From Prevotella sp. (GTDB taxonomy: Bacteria; Bacteroidota; Bacteroidia; Bacteroidales; Bacteroidaceae): a stretch of DNA of 64,000 nucleotides. Shown here piece after piece: positions 24,926 through 33,958 of this stretch (positions are counted from its first letter, which is position 1; every line of letters starts with the position of its first letter). The position numbers and the translations under genes were made by a program. The notes beneath the pieces are model-generated. The model searched no databases, was not told the origin of the DNA, and worked only from the letters and a program-made list of their open reading frames with translations. The DNA lies in assembly GCA_017548275.1 (NCBI GenBank), contig JAFZAH010000055.1, positions 61,949 through 125,948 on the forward strand, in the 5' to 3' direction.

Positions 24926-25813
24926 ATGGACGAGAATAATAACACCCAACAGACACCGGAAGTACCGGTGTTCATCATCCAACGCGAAAAGAAGTCGCAG
25001 AAGAAGCACTGGCAGACCCTGCTCCGCCGTTTGGCAATGGCCGTAGCGGTGTTGGCAGTGACATTGCTGGCGTTTTTCGCATATCAGTGGTGGCGGAATC
25101 AACGTGACGACAATTTACCGATATCCGTCACCGAACAGGAAAACATCACCAAGTTGCAACAACCGCGGGTCAATGAGAAAGCGCAGATAGTGATGACCAC
25201 AGACAGCATTCTCGGAGTGCCGCTCGAGTTTTATGCCATCCATGGCGTGCGCGCAAATATCGAGTTTGTAGAACCCGACACCCTCGACAAATCCGTCTTC
25301 CTCTATTGCCGCTCAGCCGACCATCGCGCCGACAGTGTATATCGTGGAGCATTGGTTGTGAACGGTGAGGAAAAAGAGAGCGACGGTGGACGCATGGGCT
25401 ATATGGCAATGACCGGCGACCGTTTCGTGATAGGCATTTCCGGAGCCGAAGAGACCGAAATGAAAGATTATGTCATCAGTCAGGGAGGTTCCTATTTCCG
25501 CCAGCAGGTGTTGGTGTCGGCCAATCGGATTCCGCATGAATTTGAGTTACACGGCAAGGTGGAGCGCAAAGCCATCGGACGTATCGGCGAACAATATTAC
25601 TTTATTTCCACCCTAGACAAAGAAACGATGTGGGACTTCGCCGATGCCCTGCGTGAATATGGTTTCACCGACGCTGTCTATATCACCGGCGGTAAAGATT
25701 ATTGCTTTTACCGCGATTCTGTCGGCACTCGCCACGATATCGGCGATGTGAGCGACTACCCCCATAAGAAATGGGCGGGTATCGCCCCATGGCTGGTGTT
25801 CAGGAAACGTTGA
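24926..25813 (+). CDS. Single-pass membrane protein with extracytoplasmic domain
   Basis: 295 aa. A short cytoplasmic N-terminus is followed by one membrane helix at about residues 38-57 (AMAVAVLAVTLLAFFAYQWW) and a 235-residue extracytoplasmic domain. The C-terminal part (ADALREYGFTDAVYITGGKD) recalls the end of phosphodiester glycosidase (NAGPA-type) domains, and a GALVVNGEE segment fits the same fold. This is a weak assignment. It is cotranscribed with the LytTR gene (4-bp gap), so a signalling link is possible. Confidence 0.7.
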   Translation: MDENNNTQQTPEVPVFIIQREKKSQKKHWQTLLRRLAMAVAVLAVTLLAFFAYQWWRNQRDDNLPISVTEQENITKLQQPRVNEKAQIVMTTDSILGVPLEFYAIHGVRANIEFVEPDTLDKSVFLYCRSADHRADSVYRGALVVNGEEKESDGGRMGYMAMTGDRFVIGISGAEETEMKDYVISQGGSYFRQQVLVSANRIPHEFELHGKVERKAIGRIGEQYYFISTLDKETMWDFADALREYGFTDAVYITGGKDYCFYRDSVGTRHDIGDVSDYPHKKWAGIAPWLVFRKR

Positions 25814-25963
25814 ACGTGGAACATTGAACATTGAACGTTGAACATTGAACGTGGAACATTGAACGTGGAACATTGAACGTGGAACATTGAACGTGGAACG
25901 TGGAACGTGGAACGTGGAGCGTTGAACGTGGAGCGTTGAATGTTGAATATTGAACGTGGATCG
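25814..25963. repeat. GAACGTGGAACATT tandem array
   Basis: About 150 bp of degenerate tandem units of 11-14 nt (GAACGTGGAACATT / GAACATTGAACGTT) between the convergent membrane-protein and GH31 genes. It continues into a TTAAGGACGTTAAGGATGC stretch up to about 26020. No gene is seen. The array could act as a transcription boundary, but it has no clear stem plus U-run. Confidence 0.85.
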
Positions 25964-26020
25964 TTTTGGTCATTAAGGACGTTAAGGATGCTAAAGTCTT
26001 TAAGGTCCTTAATGACTTTT

Positions 26021-28531
26021 TTATGGTTTGACCTTGAGTTTTTTACCGTTGTATTTCACGATGTTCTCTCCCTTACCCTGCACGTGGATGCGCATGGTTT
26101 GCCGTTTCGTCATCCCCTTGTATGCACCTTCTCTTTTCCCGATGGTCAACTCTTGACGAGTGTCATCCCAATGCAGAACTACACGCGCATATTGGCCTTG
26201 CTCGTAGTCATTGCTGACACCATCGTCGGAATAAAGCGTGAAATCGGCATCGGCTCCGGGATAGATGCAGATGTCGAGCGTGCTGTCATCGCTTGTGGCA
26301 GTCGATTCACATTCCACGCCCAACGGTAATATGCTCCCCGCCTTCACGAACACGGGGATATGACCTTTGTCAACCTTTGTCGTCACGGTTTGTCCACCGT
26401 CAAAATGCTGTCCGAGGCGCCGGTCATACCATCCTCCTTTGCATATTGGCAGATAGGTGCGCCAGACTGTCACTTGTGATTCGGTGACAGGACTGACCAA
26501 CAACGATGGGCCGAACATATAGGTCTGCTTTTGTTGCAATGCCTGCTCATCATCGGCAAAGTCAAACACCAGCGGACGCATCAGCGTGTAATCTTCATAA
26601 GACACCGCAGCAGCACAACTGTAGATATAGGGCAACAAGCGATAGCGCTCTTTCAGGCATTCTGCGATGACCGCCTGCGCCTCGTCGCCATAGTTCCAGG
26701 GCTCGGTGTTGCTCATATAGCCATGCACACGCATAAGGGGCAGATAAACACTCGTCTCAATCCATCGGAGCATACGCTCAATGTAGTCTTGATTATGGTA
26801 TTGGTCGCCGGGACGGAAGAATCCGCCCGCATCATAAGTCCACCAAGGGATGCCAGCCGCCTGCATGCCCAGTCCGGCGCTGATTTGCCGACGTAGCGTC
26901 TCCCAATCGTTGCCCACATCGCCCGACCACATTGCCGACCCGTAACGTTGGATGCCCGGGAACCCGCACCGTGTGAGAATCATAGGGCGACGCGTGGGCT
27001 GATCTTTCTTCAGTCCCTCAAAGACGGTTTTGTTCACCAGCAGCGGATAGACATTGCGCACGACCTCGCCAGCCCATTTTCCGCCATTCACGCGCCTACC
27101 GACCAAGTCGTCATTCTCCGGTTCCGTAGCGTCTTGCCACCACGCATCGATACCGAGAGGCAACAACCGCCGGCTGAAGTTCGCCCAATAGGCGTTGGCG
27201 GCGTTCTCTGAGAAGAAATCTATCCAGTCGGTGCCGGGGATATAATATCCGTCGCGCTCCATCTGCTGGCCCACCTCGGAGTTTTTGTCAATCTTCGACC
27301 ATACGCTCACCATGAGTCGCATACCCATACGGTGCAGGCTGTCGGTCAAGAGGTTCGGGTCAGGGTAATGTTCTTCGTCAAACCGCATAGAGTTCCACCC
27401 GTATTTCCCCCAGTATTGCCAGTCTTGCACCATCACATCGACGGGCAGGCGCTCCTGGCGGAACCGTTGGGCGGTAGTCAGAATCTCCTCTTGTGAGTGA
27501 AACCGTTCGCGGCAATGGATGTATCCGAGTGCCCATTTCGGCATCATGGGAGCCTTGCCCGTCAGTTGGCGGTAAGCGGCGATGATGTCATCCGCTGACC
27601 CGGTGAAAAGCGTGAAGTCCACACATTGCGCCACAGGCGATTGCAGCACCGTGGCAGCATCGACCAGCCGATAATACACAACGGGTTGGTCGCCGTTCGA
27701 CAGTTCTGCTTCCAAGCGATGACTCCCTGCCGTCAGGTGAACGATAGTTGAGGCGGTGGGCGGCAACCACAGGTTGCGCATCTCTATCACATTGGTGCCG
27801 TCGATGTTGAGATTGTGCCTGCGCGCCATTTTTTGTCCGATATCGAGCAAGATAGCATAGTCGCCCTCGTTGTCGATGTCGAGCGTCGCCTCAAAGCGGT
27901 TGTGCTCCCGTCGCTCCAGCCTGCCTCCCTCCGTAGAGGTCACGTTCACGGTCTCCGTCTCGCCCTTTTCACCGGTCTTTACCAAAGGTACGGAACGGTC
28001 AGAGGGGTTGAGGTCGGTCAGTCCGTAATTGTTCCAAAGAAGCCCGTACCCTTTGTTTGACAACAGCATCGGAAGTGATATTTGCGTGTTCACCTGTGTG
28101 AGTCGGCGCATCAGTCCTTTCACGTTGACAAAACCGTCCTGAAACTGCCCCAAACCGTAAAGATATTCATCCGCAGGCGAGGAGATACGCAGTGTGGCAC
28201 GTCGTGTCTTTTCACCGTTCTCCGCCTGATAAGCCTGCAGTTCCGGCTGTGCCACGAGCACCACCCTACCCTCTTTGTCGCTCACGGTGATGCGCCCGTC
28301 ATTATCTGCCACCTTCAAATCTGTTTTTCCCGTGGCGCCTACGGGCACATACATCCATTCGGGCAGGGAAACGTCACCCTGTTCATTCCCCTCGATGTAT
28401 TGTATTCTCACGGCATTGGGCATGAGCGGCGTGACTTTCAGCAAACCGTTTCCAAAGGGAATGTCGTCGGCTTTGGCGGTGAGACTTATCAACAGAAACG
28501 CTGTTGTGACAATAGCGAATAGTTTTCTCAT
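26021..28531 (-). CDS. GH31 glycoside hydrolase (alpha-xylosidase/alpha-glucosidase type)
   Basis: An 836-aa exported glycosidase. The signal peptide is RKLFAIVTTAFLLISLTAKA. An N-terminal beta domain holds a PA14-like insert at about 190-290. The GH31 barrel starts near 330 (PMMPKWALGYIHCRERFHSQ). The nucleophile Asp lies in WWQDATEPEND (about 467) and the acid/base Asp in WSGDVGNDWET (about 538). The PA14-like insert is reminiscent of Bacteroidota xyloglucan alpha-xylosidases, but specificity is not proven. The ATG at 28531 is chosen over the longer frame because it begins the signal peptide. No susC/susD genes are adjacent, so it is not in a visible polysaccharide-utilisation locus. Confidence 0.92.
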   Translation of the reverse strand: MRKLFAIVTTAFLLISLTAKADDIPFGNGLLKVTPLMPNAVRIQYIEGNEQGDVSLPEWMYVPVGATGKTDLKVADNDGRITVSDKEGRVVLVAQPELQAYQAENGEKTRRATLRISSPADEYLYGLGQFQDGFVNVKGLMRRLTQVNTQISLPMLLSNKGYGLLWNNYGLTDLNPSDRSVPLVKTGEKGETETVNVTSTEGGRLERREHNRFEATLDIDNEGDYAILLDIGQKMARRHNLNIDGTNVIEMRNLWLPPTASTIVHLTAGSHRLEAELSNGDQPVVYYRLVDAATVLQSPVAQCVDFTLFTGSADDIIAAYRQLTGKAPMMPKWALGYIHCRERFHSQEEILTTAQRFRQERLPVDVMVQDWQYWGKYGWNSMRFDEEHYPDPNLLTDSLHRMGMRLMVSVWSKIDKNSEVGQQMERDGYYIPGTDWIDFFSENAANAYWANFSRRLLPLGIDAWWQDATEPENDDLVGRRVNGGKWAGEVVRNVYPLLVNKTVFEGLKKDQPTRRPMILTRCGFPGIQRYGSAMWSGDVGNDWETLRRQISAGLGMQAAGIPWWTYDAGGFFRPGDQYHNQDYIERMLRWIETSVYLPLMRVHGYMSNTEPWNYGDEAQAVIAECLKERYRLLPYIYSCAAAVSYEDYTLMRPLVFDFADDEQALQQKQTYMFGPSLLVSPVTESQVTVWRTYLPICKGGWYDRRLGQHFDGGQTVTTKVDKGHIPVFVKAGSILPLGVECESTATSDDSTLDICIYPGADADFTLYSDDGVSNDYEQGQYARVVLHWDDTRQELTIGKREGAYKGMTKRQTMRIHVQGKGENIVKYNGKKLKVKP

Positions 28532-28564
28532 AAGGCTGGTCGTTTTTCTCTTGTTTGATTGTTG

Positions 28565-28572
28565 CAAAGATA
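28565..28572 (-). promoter_or_regulatory. -7 box upstream of the GH31 gene
   Basis: TATCTTTG on the minus strand, 33 bp upstream of the chosen GH31 start codon. It supports the ATG at 28531, because the longer frame would begin inside this box. No clear TTTG is found at the -33 position. Confidence 0.4.
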
Positions 28573-28845
28573 CCTCTTTTTAGGGAATTATCGATGATAA
28601 TGTGCCAATTATCTCACTTTCACGGCTATTTTTCCGGCCTTGCAAACTTTATGTAAGACTATCCCCGACAAATGTCGTATCTCCATTCTCTTTTCCGTTC
28701 TCTTTTTTCATTTTTTTGAGAAGAATTTTCCTGAACGGGGCTGATTTCATTTTTTTTTTGTAATTTTGCAAATTGAATAACTGTGAACATACGCCGCCAC
28801 TCCCCATGCCAAGAGCCGCAGCGATAATCAACAAAAAACAGGATT

Positions 28846-29988
28846 ATGTCCATCGAAATCAAAAAGGTCGAAACGAAGAAAGACCTGAAGAAATTCATTG
28901 AATTTCATTACGAATTGTACAAAGGGAACGAATATGACGCGCCCAATTTGTATTTTGACGAGGTCAATACGTTGAGCAAGGAGAAAAACGCCGCGTTCGA
29001 GTTTTGCGAGGCTGAGTATTACATGGCCTTCAAAGACGGGAAAATGGCAGGGCGAATCGCAGCCATCATCAACCACAAGGCCAACAAACGCTGGAACCAC
29101 GAGCAGGTGAGATTCGGATGGTACGATGTGATTGACGACCCCGAGGTGACCCGCGCATTGTTTTCAGCCGTAGAAGATTTCGGCCGCGCCAAAGGCATGA
29201 AAGAAATCGTCGGGCCGTTGGGATTTACCGACATGGACCCCGAGGGATTGCTCATCGGCGGTTTCGACCAGTTGGGCACCATGGCCACCCTATACAATTA
29301 TCCTTACTACCAACAGCATATCGAGCAGTTGGGCGGTTTCGAGAAAGACAACGACTATGTGGAGTATAAACTTTTTGTGCCGTCGGAAATACCCGAGAAA
29401 TTCGCCAAAGTGGCCGAACTGGTGCAGAAACGCTATAACCTGAAGGTAAAGAAACTGACCAAGCACGCCATCTACAAGGAAGGTTACGGCAAGAAACTCT
29501 TCACGATGCTCAACGAGGCGATGAAAGACCTCTACGAGTATTCCGAGTTGAGCGAAAAGCAAATCAACCAGTATGTGGATATGTATCTGCCCATGGCCGA
29601 CCTCGACTGGGTGACCCTCATTGAGGATGGAAACGACAACAACCGACTGGTGGGAGCAGGCGTATGTATCCCCTCACTCTCGAAAGCGCTGCAAAAATGC
29701 CATAAAGGAAGACTCTGGCCGTTCGGATGGTGGCACATCTTGCGCGCTCTCAAATTTCACAAGACCAATATCGTGGACTGTCTGCTCATCGGCGTGCTGC
29801 CCGAATACCGCAAGAAAGGCGCCAACGCGCTGCTCTTCTACGACCTCATCCCGCGCTTCTACGCCGCCGGCATCGAATGGGGCGAGACCCACGTGGAGAT
29901 GGAAACGAACAGCAATGTGCAGAGCCAGTGGCAATATCTTGAGCATGAGTGCCACAAGCGCCGCAGATGTTATAAGAAAAAATTATAA
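28846..29988 (+). CDS. GNAT-fold acetyltransferase-like protein
   Basis: A 380-aa protein of a Bacteroidota-typical family. The N-terminal half contains FEFCEAEYYMAFKDGKMAGR and IVGPLGFTDMDPEGLLIGGF. The C-terminal half (about 230-375) has an acetyl-CoA-binding-like stretch, LIGVLPEYRKKGANALLF. Substrate unknown. A TAATTTTG box at 28761-28768 lies 77 bp upstream of the start. The stop is followed by the repeat spacer before parE. Confidence 0.75.
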   Translation: MSIEIKKVETKKDLKKFIEFHYELYKGNEYDAPNLYFDEVNTLSKEKNAAFEFCEAEYYMAFKDGKMAGRIAAIINHKANKRWNHEQVRFGWYDVIDDPEVTRALFSAVEDFGRAKGMKEIVGPLGFTDMDPEGLLIGGFDQLGTMATLYNYPYYQQHIEQLGGFEKDNDYVEYKLFVPSEIPEKFAKVAELVQKRYNLKVKKLTKHAIYKEGYGKKLFTMLNEAMKDLYEYSELSEKQINQYVDMYLPMADLDWVTLIEDGNDNNRLVGAGVCIPSLSKALQKCHKGRLWPFGWWHILRALKFHKTNIVDCLLIGVLPEYRKKGANALLFYDLIPRFYAAGIEWGETHVEMETNSNVQSQWQYLEHECHKRRRCYKKKL

Positions 29989-30180
29989 TACCCACCCTGA
30001 CCCTCCCGAGGGAGTGGGAGAGGCCTCACCCCTGACCCCTCTCAAAAGGGCGAGGAGAGTGAATAGCCCGCTGATGGAGGACTGATATCCGTTGAATGTG
30101 TCATCGTAACGACAGCATGCATCACAAGCCCAAACCACCACTCTCCAAACAACCAAACGACCAATTCCCCAAACCACCAA
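29989..30180. repeat. CCCTCCC hairpin module plus CCAAACGA array before parE
   Basis: 29991-30050 holds a CCTGACCCTCCCGAGGGAGT-type hairpin and a second CCCTCTCAAAAGGGCGAGG copy. 30131-30180 is a CCAAACAACCAAACGACCAA array ending three bases before the parE start codon. No gene or conventional promoter is seen. Confidence 0.75.
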
Positions 30181-30183
30181 TTA

Positions 30184-32130
30184 ATGGACGACATCAACAA
30201 CATACAGACACCAAAATACGAAGACGAAAATATCCGCCACCTGTCGGACATGGAGCACATCCGTACCCGTCCGGGCATGTATATCGGACGGTTGGGCGAC
30301 GGCTCACTGGCCGAGGACGGCATCTACGTGCTGCTCAAGGAGGTGATAGACAACTCTATCGATGAGTTTAAGATGAACGCGGGCAAGCGCATCGAGATTG
30401 ACATCATAGACAATCTCAAAGTGAGTGTGCGCGACTACGGACGCGGCATCCCTCAAGGAAAACTCATCGAGGCGGTCAATGTACTCAATACCGGCGGAAA
30501 ATACGACTCAAAGGCTTTCAAAAAGAGCGTGGGACTAAACGGTGTGGGTGTGAAAGCGGTCAATGCGCTGAGCAGCCACTTCGAGGCCCATTCCTATCGT
30601 GACGGCCAAGTGCGCCGCGTCACGTTCGAGCGGGGTATTCTCACATCCGACGTTACGGAAAAGAGCGCAGACGAGACAGGTACATACATCTTCTTCGAAC
30701 CTGATGACACGCTCTTCAAGAACTACCGTTTCCAGGACGAGATCGTCGAGACAATGCTGCGCAATTACACCTACCTCAACACCGGCTTGACCATCATGTT
30801 CAACGGCCGGCGCATCCTCAGCCGTAACGGTTTGGAAGACCTGCTCAACGACAATATGACAACCGAGGGCATCTATCCCATCATCCATGTCAAGGGCGAA
30901 GACATCGAGATAGCGTTTACCCACACCAACCAATACGGTGAGGAATACCACTCGTTTGTCAACGGACAGCACACCACACAAGGCGGTACACACCAAAGTG
31001 CCTTCAAGGAGCATATCGCCAAGACCATCAAAGATTTCTCGGGAAAGAACCTGGAATACGGTGACATCCGCAACGGACTGGTGGCTGCCATCGCCATCAA
31101 TGTGGAGGAACCGATGTTTGAGAGTCAGACGAAAATCAAACTCGGTTCGCTCACGATGAGTCCCGACGGAGTGTCCATCAATAAATACGTGGGCGATTTC
31201 ATCAAACAGCACGTTGACAACTATCTGCACAAAAACACCGACGTGGCAGAAGTGATGATACAGAAAATCCTCGAGAGCGAGAAAGAACGCAAAGCCATGG
31301 CAGGCGTTACCAAACTGGCACGCGAAAGAGCCAAGAAAGCCAATCTGCACAACCGCAAACTGCGCGACTGCCGCATACACTACTCAGACACGAAGAACGA
31401 CCGTAAGGAAGAGTCGTGTATCTTCATTACCGAAGGTGATTCCGCCAGCGGAAGCATCACCAAGAGCCGCGACGTGAACACGCAAGCCGTTTTCTCATTA
31501 CGGGGAAAACCCCTCAACTCATACGGCCTGACCAAAAAGGTAGTGTATGAGAACGAGGAGTTCAACCTCCTTCAGGCTGCCCTCGACATTGAGGACGGAC
31601 TCGACACCCTGCGCTACAACAAGGTGATAGTCGCTACCGATGCCGATGTCGATGGCATGCACATCCGGTTGCTCATCATCACATTCTTCCTGCAGTTCTT
31701 CCCCGACCTCATCAAGAAAGGCCATGTGTATGTGCTGCAGACACCCCTTTTCCGGGTACGCAACAAACGCACGAAAATCAAAGACAAGAAGGTGATAGCC
31801 GAGGCTGACGAGAAACGGCTGCAAAACGAAAAACGCAGCGATTTCGTCACACGCTACTGCTATACCGACGAAGAGCGCCTGAAAGCCATAGAACAGTTGG
31901 GACCCGACCCGGAAATCACCCGGTTCAAAGGACTGGGTGAAATCTCTCCTGACGAGTTTGCCCACTTCATCGGTCCCGATATCCGGTTAGAACAAGTTAC
32001 ACTCCATAAGACCGACCAAGTAAAAAAACTTCTGGAATACTACATGGGCAAAAACACCATGGAGCGCCAAAACTTCATCATCGACAATCTCGTGATAGAA
32101 GAAGACCGCCCCGAAGAGTTTGAAGAATAA
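30184..32130 (+). CDS. parE: Type IIA topoisomerase subunit B (ParE/GyrB type)
   Basis: The 648-aa ATPase subunit of topoisomerase IV or gyrase. The N-terminal GHKL ATPase has [10 protein letters not shown] (about 56-65) and the [13 protein letters not shown]-lid region. The Toprim domain has [11 protein letters not shown] (about 414-424) and [11 protein letters not shown] (about 483-493). It lacks the long insertion of some GyrB proteins and starts [10 protein letters not shown]-like, which favours ParE. No parC/gyrA partner is adjacent, so the assignment to topoisomerase IV rather than gyrase is by form only. Confidence 0.9.
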   Translation: MDDINNIQTPKYEDENIRHLSDMEHIRTRPGMYIGRLGDGSLAEDGIYVLLKEVIDNSIDEFKMNAGKRIEIDIIDNLKVSVRDYGRGIPQGKLIEAVNVLNTGGKYDSKAFKKSVGLNGVGVKAVNALSSHFEAHSYRDGQVRRVTFERGILTSDVTEKSADETGTYIFFEPDDTLFKNYRFQDEIVETMLRNYTYLNTGLTIMFNGRRILSRNGLEDLLNDNMTTEGIYPIIHVKGEDIEIAFTHTNQYGEEYHSFVNGQHTTQGGTHQSAFKEHIAKTIKDFSGKNLEYGDIRNGLVAAIAINVEEPMFESQTKIKLGSLTMSPDGVSINKYVGDFIKQHVDNYLHKNTDVAEVMIQKILESEKERKAMAGVTKLARERAKKANLHNRKLRDCRIHYSDTKNDRKEESCIFITEGDSASGSITKSRDVNTQAVFSLRGKPLNSYGLTKKVVYENEEFNLLQAALDIEDGLDTLRYNKVIVATDADVDGMHIRLLIITFFLQFFPDLIKKGHVYVLQTPLFRVRNKRTKIKDKKVIAEADEKRLQNEKRSDFVTRYCYTDEERLKAIEQLGPDPEITRFKGLGEISPDEFAHFIGPDIRLEQVTLHKTDQVKKLLEYYMGKNTMERQNFIIDNLVIEEDRPEEFEE

Positions 32131-32203
32131 CCCCACGCCCCTCACCAAGGGAGGGCGCAGATATCCAAGCGGAGATATGTCTCCCGCAAAAACTCCTACA
32201 AAA

Positions 32204-33775
32204 ATGAAAAAATATCTGTTTTTAATCATATTCCTGCTTTCCGCCTCATCGGCGGTGAAGGCACAGTTCGTGCTCAGTTCCAAAAATCCTATCACCAAAT
32301 TCCGCGGGGCTGAAGAGGCTGTTAAAAACCTGTATGTGGAAGATGTGGATGAGGAAAAACTCGTCGAGGATGCCATCCGCGGCATGCTCGAGAAACTTGA
32401 CCCCCACTCCTCCTACTCCACCGCCAAAGAGGCAAAAGCCCTGACAGAACCCTTGAACGGCAATTTCGAGGGCATCGGTGTGCAGTTCAATATGGTTGAC
32501 GACACGCTGCTTGTTATACAACCCGTCGTCAACGGACCGTCAGAGAAAGTGGGTATCATTGCCGGTGACCGTATCATCACGGTCAATGACACATCCATCG
32601 CCGGTGTGAAGATGGGACGCGACGATATCATGAAACGCCTACGCGGACCCAAAGGCACGAAGGTGCGTCTGGGTATTGTGCGCCGCGGTGAGAGCAAACC
32701 CCTCTCCTTCGTTGTCACTCGCGACAAGATTCCCGTTCACTCCCTGCAGGCATCTTATTTTATCCGACCAGGTATCGGGTATGTGCGCCTCGATAATTTC
32801 AGCGCGACCACACATGAGGAGTTTATGACGGCGGTGAAGGAACTGCAGCAGCAGGGTATGACCTCGCTCATCATCGACCTGCAAGACAACGGCGGTGGTT
32901 ATCTGCAGACTGCCGTGCAGTTGGCCAATGAGTTCCTCGACGACAACGACCTCATCGTCTATACTGAAGGACGTAGCACGCCAAAACGCATGTACAAGGC
33001 AGACGGTTATGGACAGTTGCGCAACCTGAAGACCTATGTGCTGATGAATGAACTCAGCGCCTCGGCCTCGGAGATTCTTGCCGGCGCATTGCAAGACCAC
33101 GACCGTGGCACCATCGTCGGACGCCGCAGTTTCGGAAAAGGGCTGGTACAGCGCCCACTGGAGTTTGCCGACGGCTCGCTCATCCGCCTTACCGTGGCTC
33201 ATTATTTCACCCCCACCGGCCGATGCATCCAGAAACCCTACAAGAAAGGTGAACTGAAAGATTATGAGATGGACCTGGAACAACGACTCAAACATGGCGA
33301 ACTGACCAACCGCGACAGCATCCACTTCGCCGACTCGCTGAAATATGAGACACTACGCCTGCATCGCACGGTCTATGGCGGCGGAGGCATCATGCCCGAT
33401 GAGTTCGTGCCGCTCGACACCACGAAATACACCCGTTTCCACCGCAGATTGTCGGCCAAGAATATCATTGTGCCCGCCAACCTGAAATATATCGACAAAG
33501 AAAGGAAATCGCTCAAACGCAAATACCGCTCGTTTGAGGACTTCAAGAGCCAATTTGAGGTTCCTGGCCAACTGACCGAAGAAATCCTCGCAGAGGCAAA
33601 AAAACAGGGCTTAGAGCCAAAGGATGATGACGAGTTGCAGCGTACCATGTCATATCTCAAACCACAACTCAAAGCGCTCATCGCACGCGACCTTTGGGAC
33701 ATGAGCGAATACTACCAAATCATGAACGAATACAACGACATCGTCATGAAAGCGGTGGAGATGATTGGGGATTAG
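32204..33775 (+). CDS. S41-family C-terminal processing protease
   Basis: A 523-aa exported protease. The signal peptide KKYLFLIIFLLSASSAVKA is followed by a PDZ domain (about residues 85-170, GIGVQFNMVDDTLLVIQPV) and the S41 catalytic core with the nucleophile Ser in NELSASASEIL (about 283) and the general-base Lys in RRSFGKGLVQ (about 312). Such CtpA-like enzymes trim periplasmic proteins. An in-frame start at 32120 overlaps parE but would add 28 residues read through a repeat element, so the ATG before the signal peptide is used. Confidence 0.92.
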   Translation: MKKYLFLIIFLLSASSAVKAQFVLSSKNPITKFRGAEEAVKNLYVEDVDEEKLVEDAIRGMLEKLDPHSSYSTAKEAKALTEPLNGNFEGIGVQFNMVDDTLLVIQPVVNGPSEKVGIIAGDRIITVNDTSIAGVKMGRDDIMKRLRGPKGTKVRLGIVRRGESKPLSFVVTRDKIPVHSLQASYFIRPGIGYVRLDNFSATTHEEFMTAVKELQQQGMTSLIIDLQDNGGGYLQTAVQLANEFLDDNDLIVYTEGRSTPKRMYKADGYGQLRNLKTYVLMNELSASASEILAGALQDHDRGTIVGRRSFGKGLVQRPLEFADGSLIRLTVAHYFTPTGRCIQKPYKKGELKDYEMDLEQRLKHGELTNRDSIHFADSLKYETLRLHRTVYGGGGIMPDEFVPLDTTKYTRFHRRLSAKNIIVPANLKYIDKERKSLKRKYRSFEDFKSQFEVPGQLTEEILAEAKKQGLEPKDDDELQRTMSYLKPQLKALIARDLWDMSEYYQIMNEYNDIVMKAVEMIGD

Positions 33776-33785
33776 GTCTATTTAT

Positions 33786-33953
33786 AGAAGTTATGAGGAG
33801 GAGTTAAGATAGGGAAAAAGGAGGAGTTATAATGAGCCAAATGTCTTTGAAATATGTCCTATTCGGTAATGGCTCCTTATAACTCCCCATTATAACTCCA
33901 ATTAATAACTCCCCATCTTAACTCCCCATCTTAACTCCTCATCTTAACTCCCG
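33786..33953. repeat. Inverted arrays of TTAACTCCCCATC-type repeats
   Basis: The left arm at 33791-33836 (GAGGAGTTAAGATAGGG type) and the right arm at 33871-33953 (TAACTCCCCATCTTAACTCC type) are low-complexity repeats in opposite orientation. They can pair into an irregular hairpin at the convergent junction of the S41 and PIF1-like genes. A bidirectional terminator role is plausible but inferred. Confidence 0.8.
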
Positions 33954-33958
33954 TATTT

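Noticed and set aside
30535-31380. 281-aa frame antisense to parE
   Set aside because: It covers the conserved ATPase part of parE on the other strand and shows no domain features.
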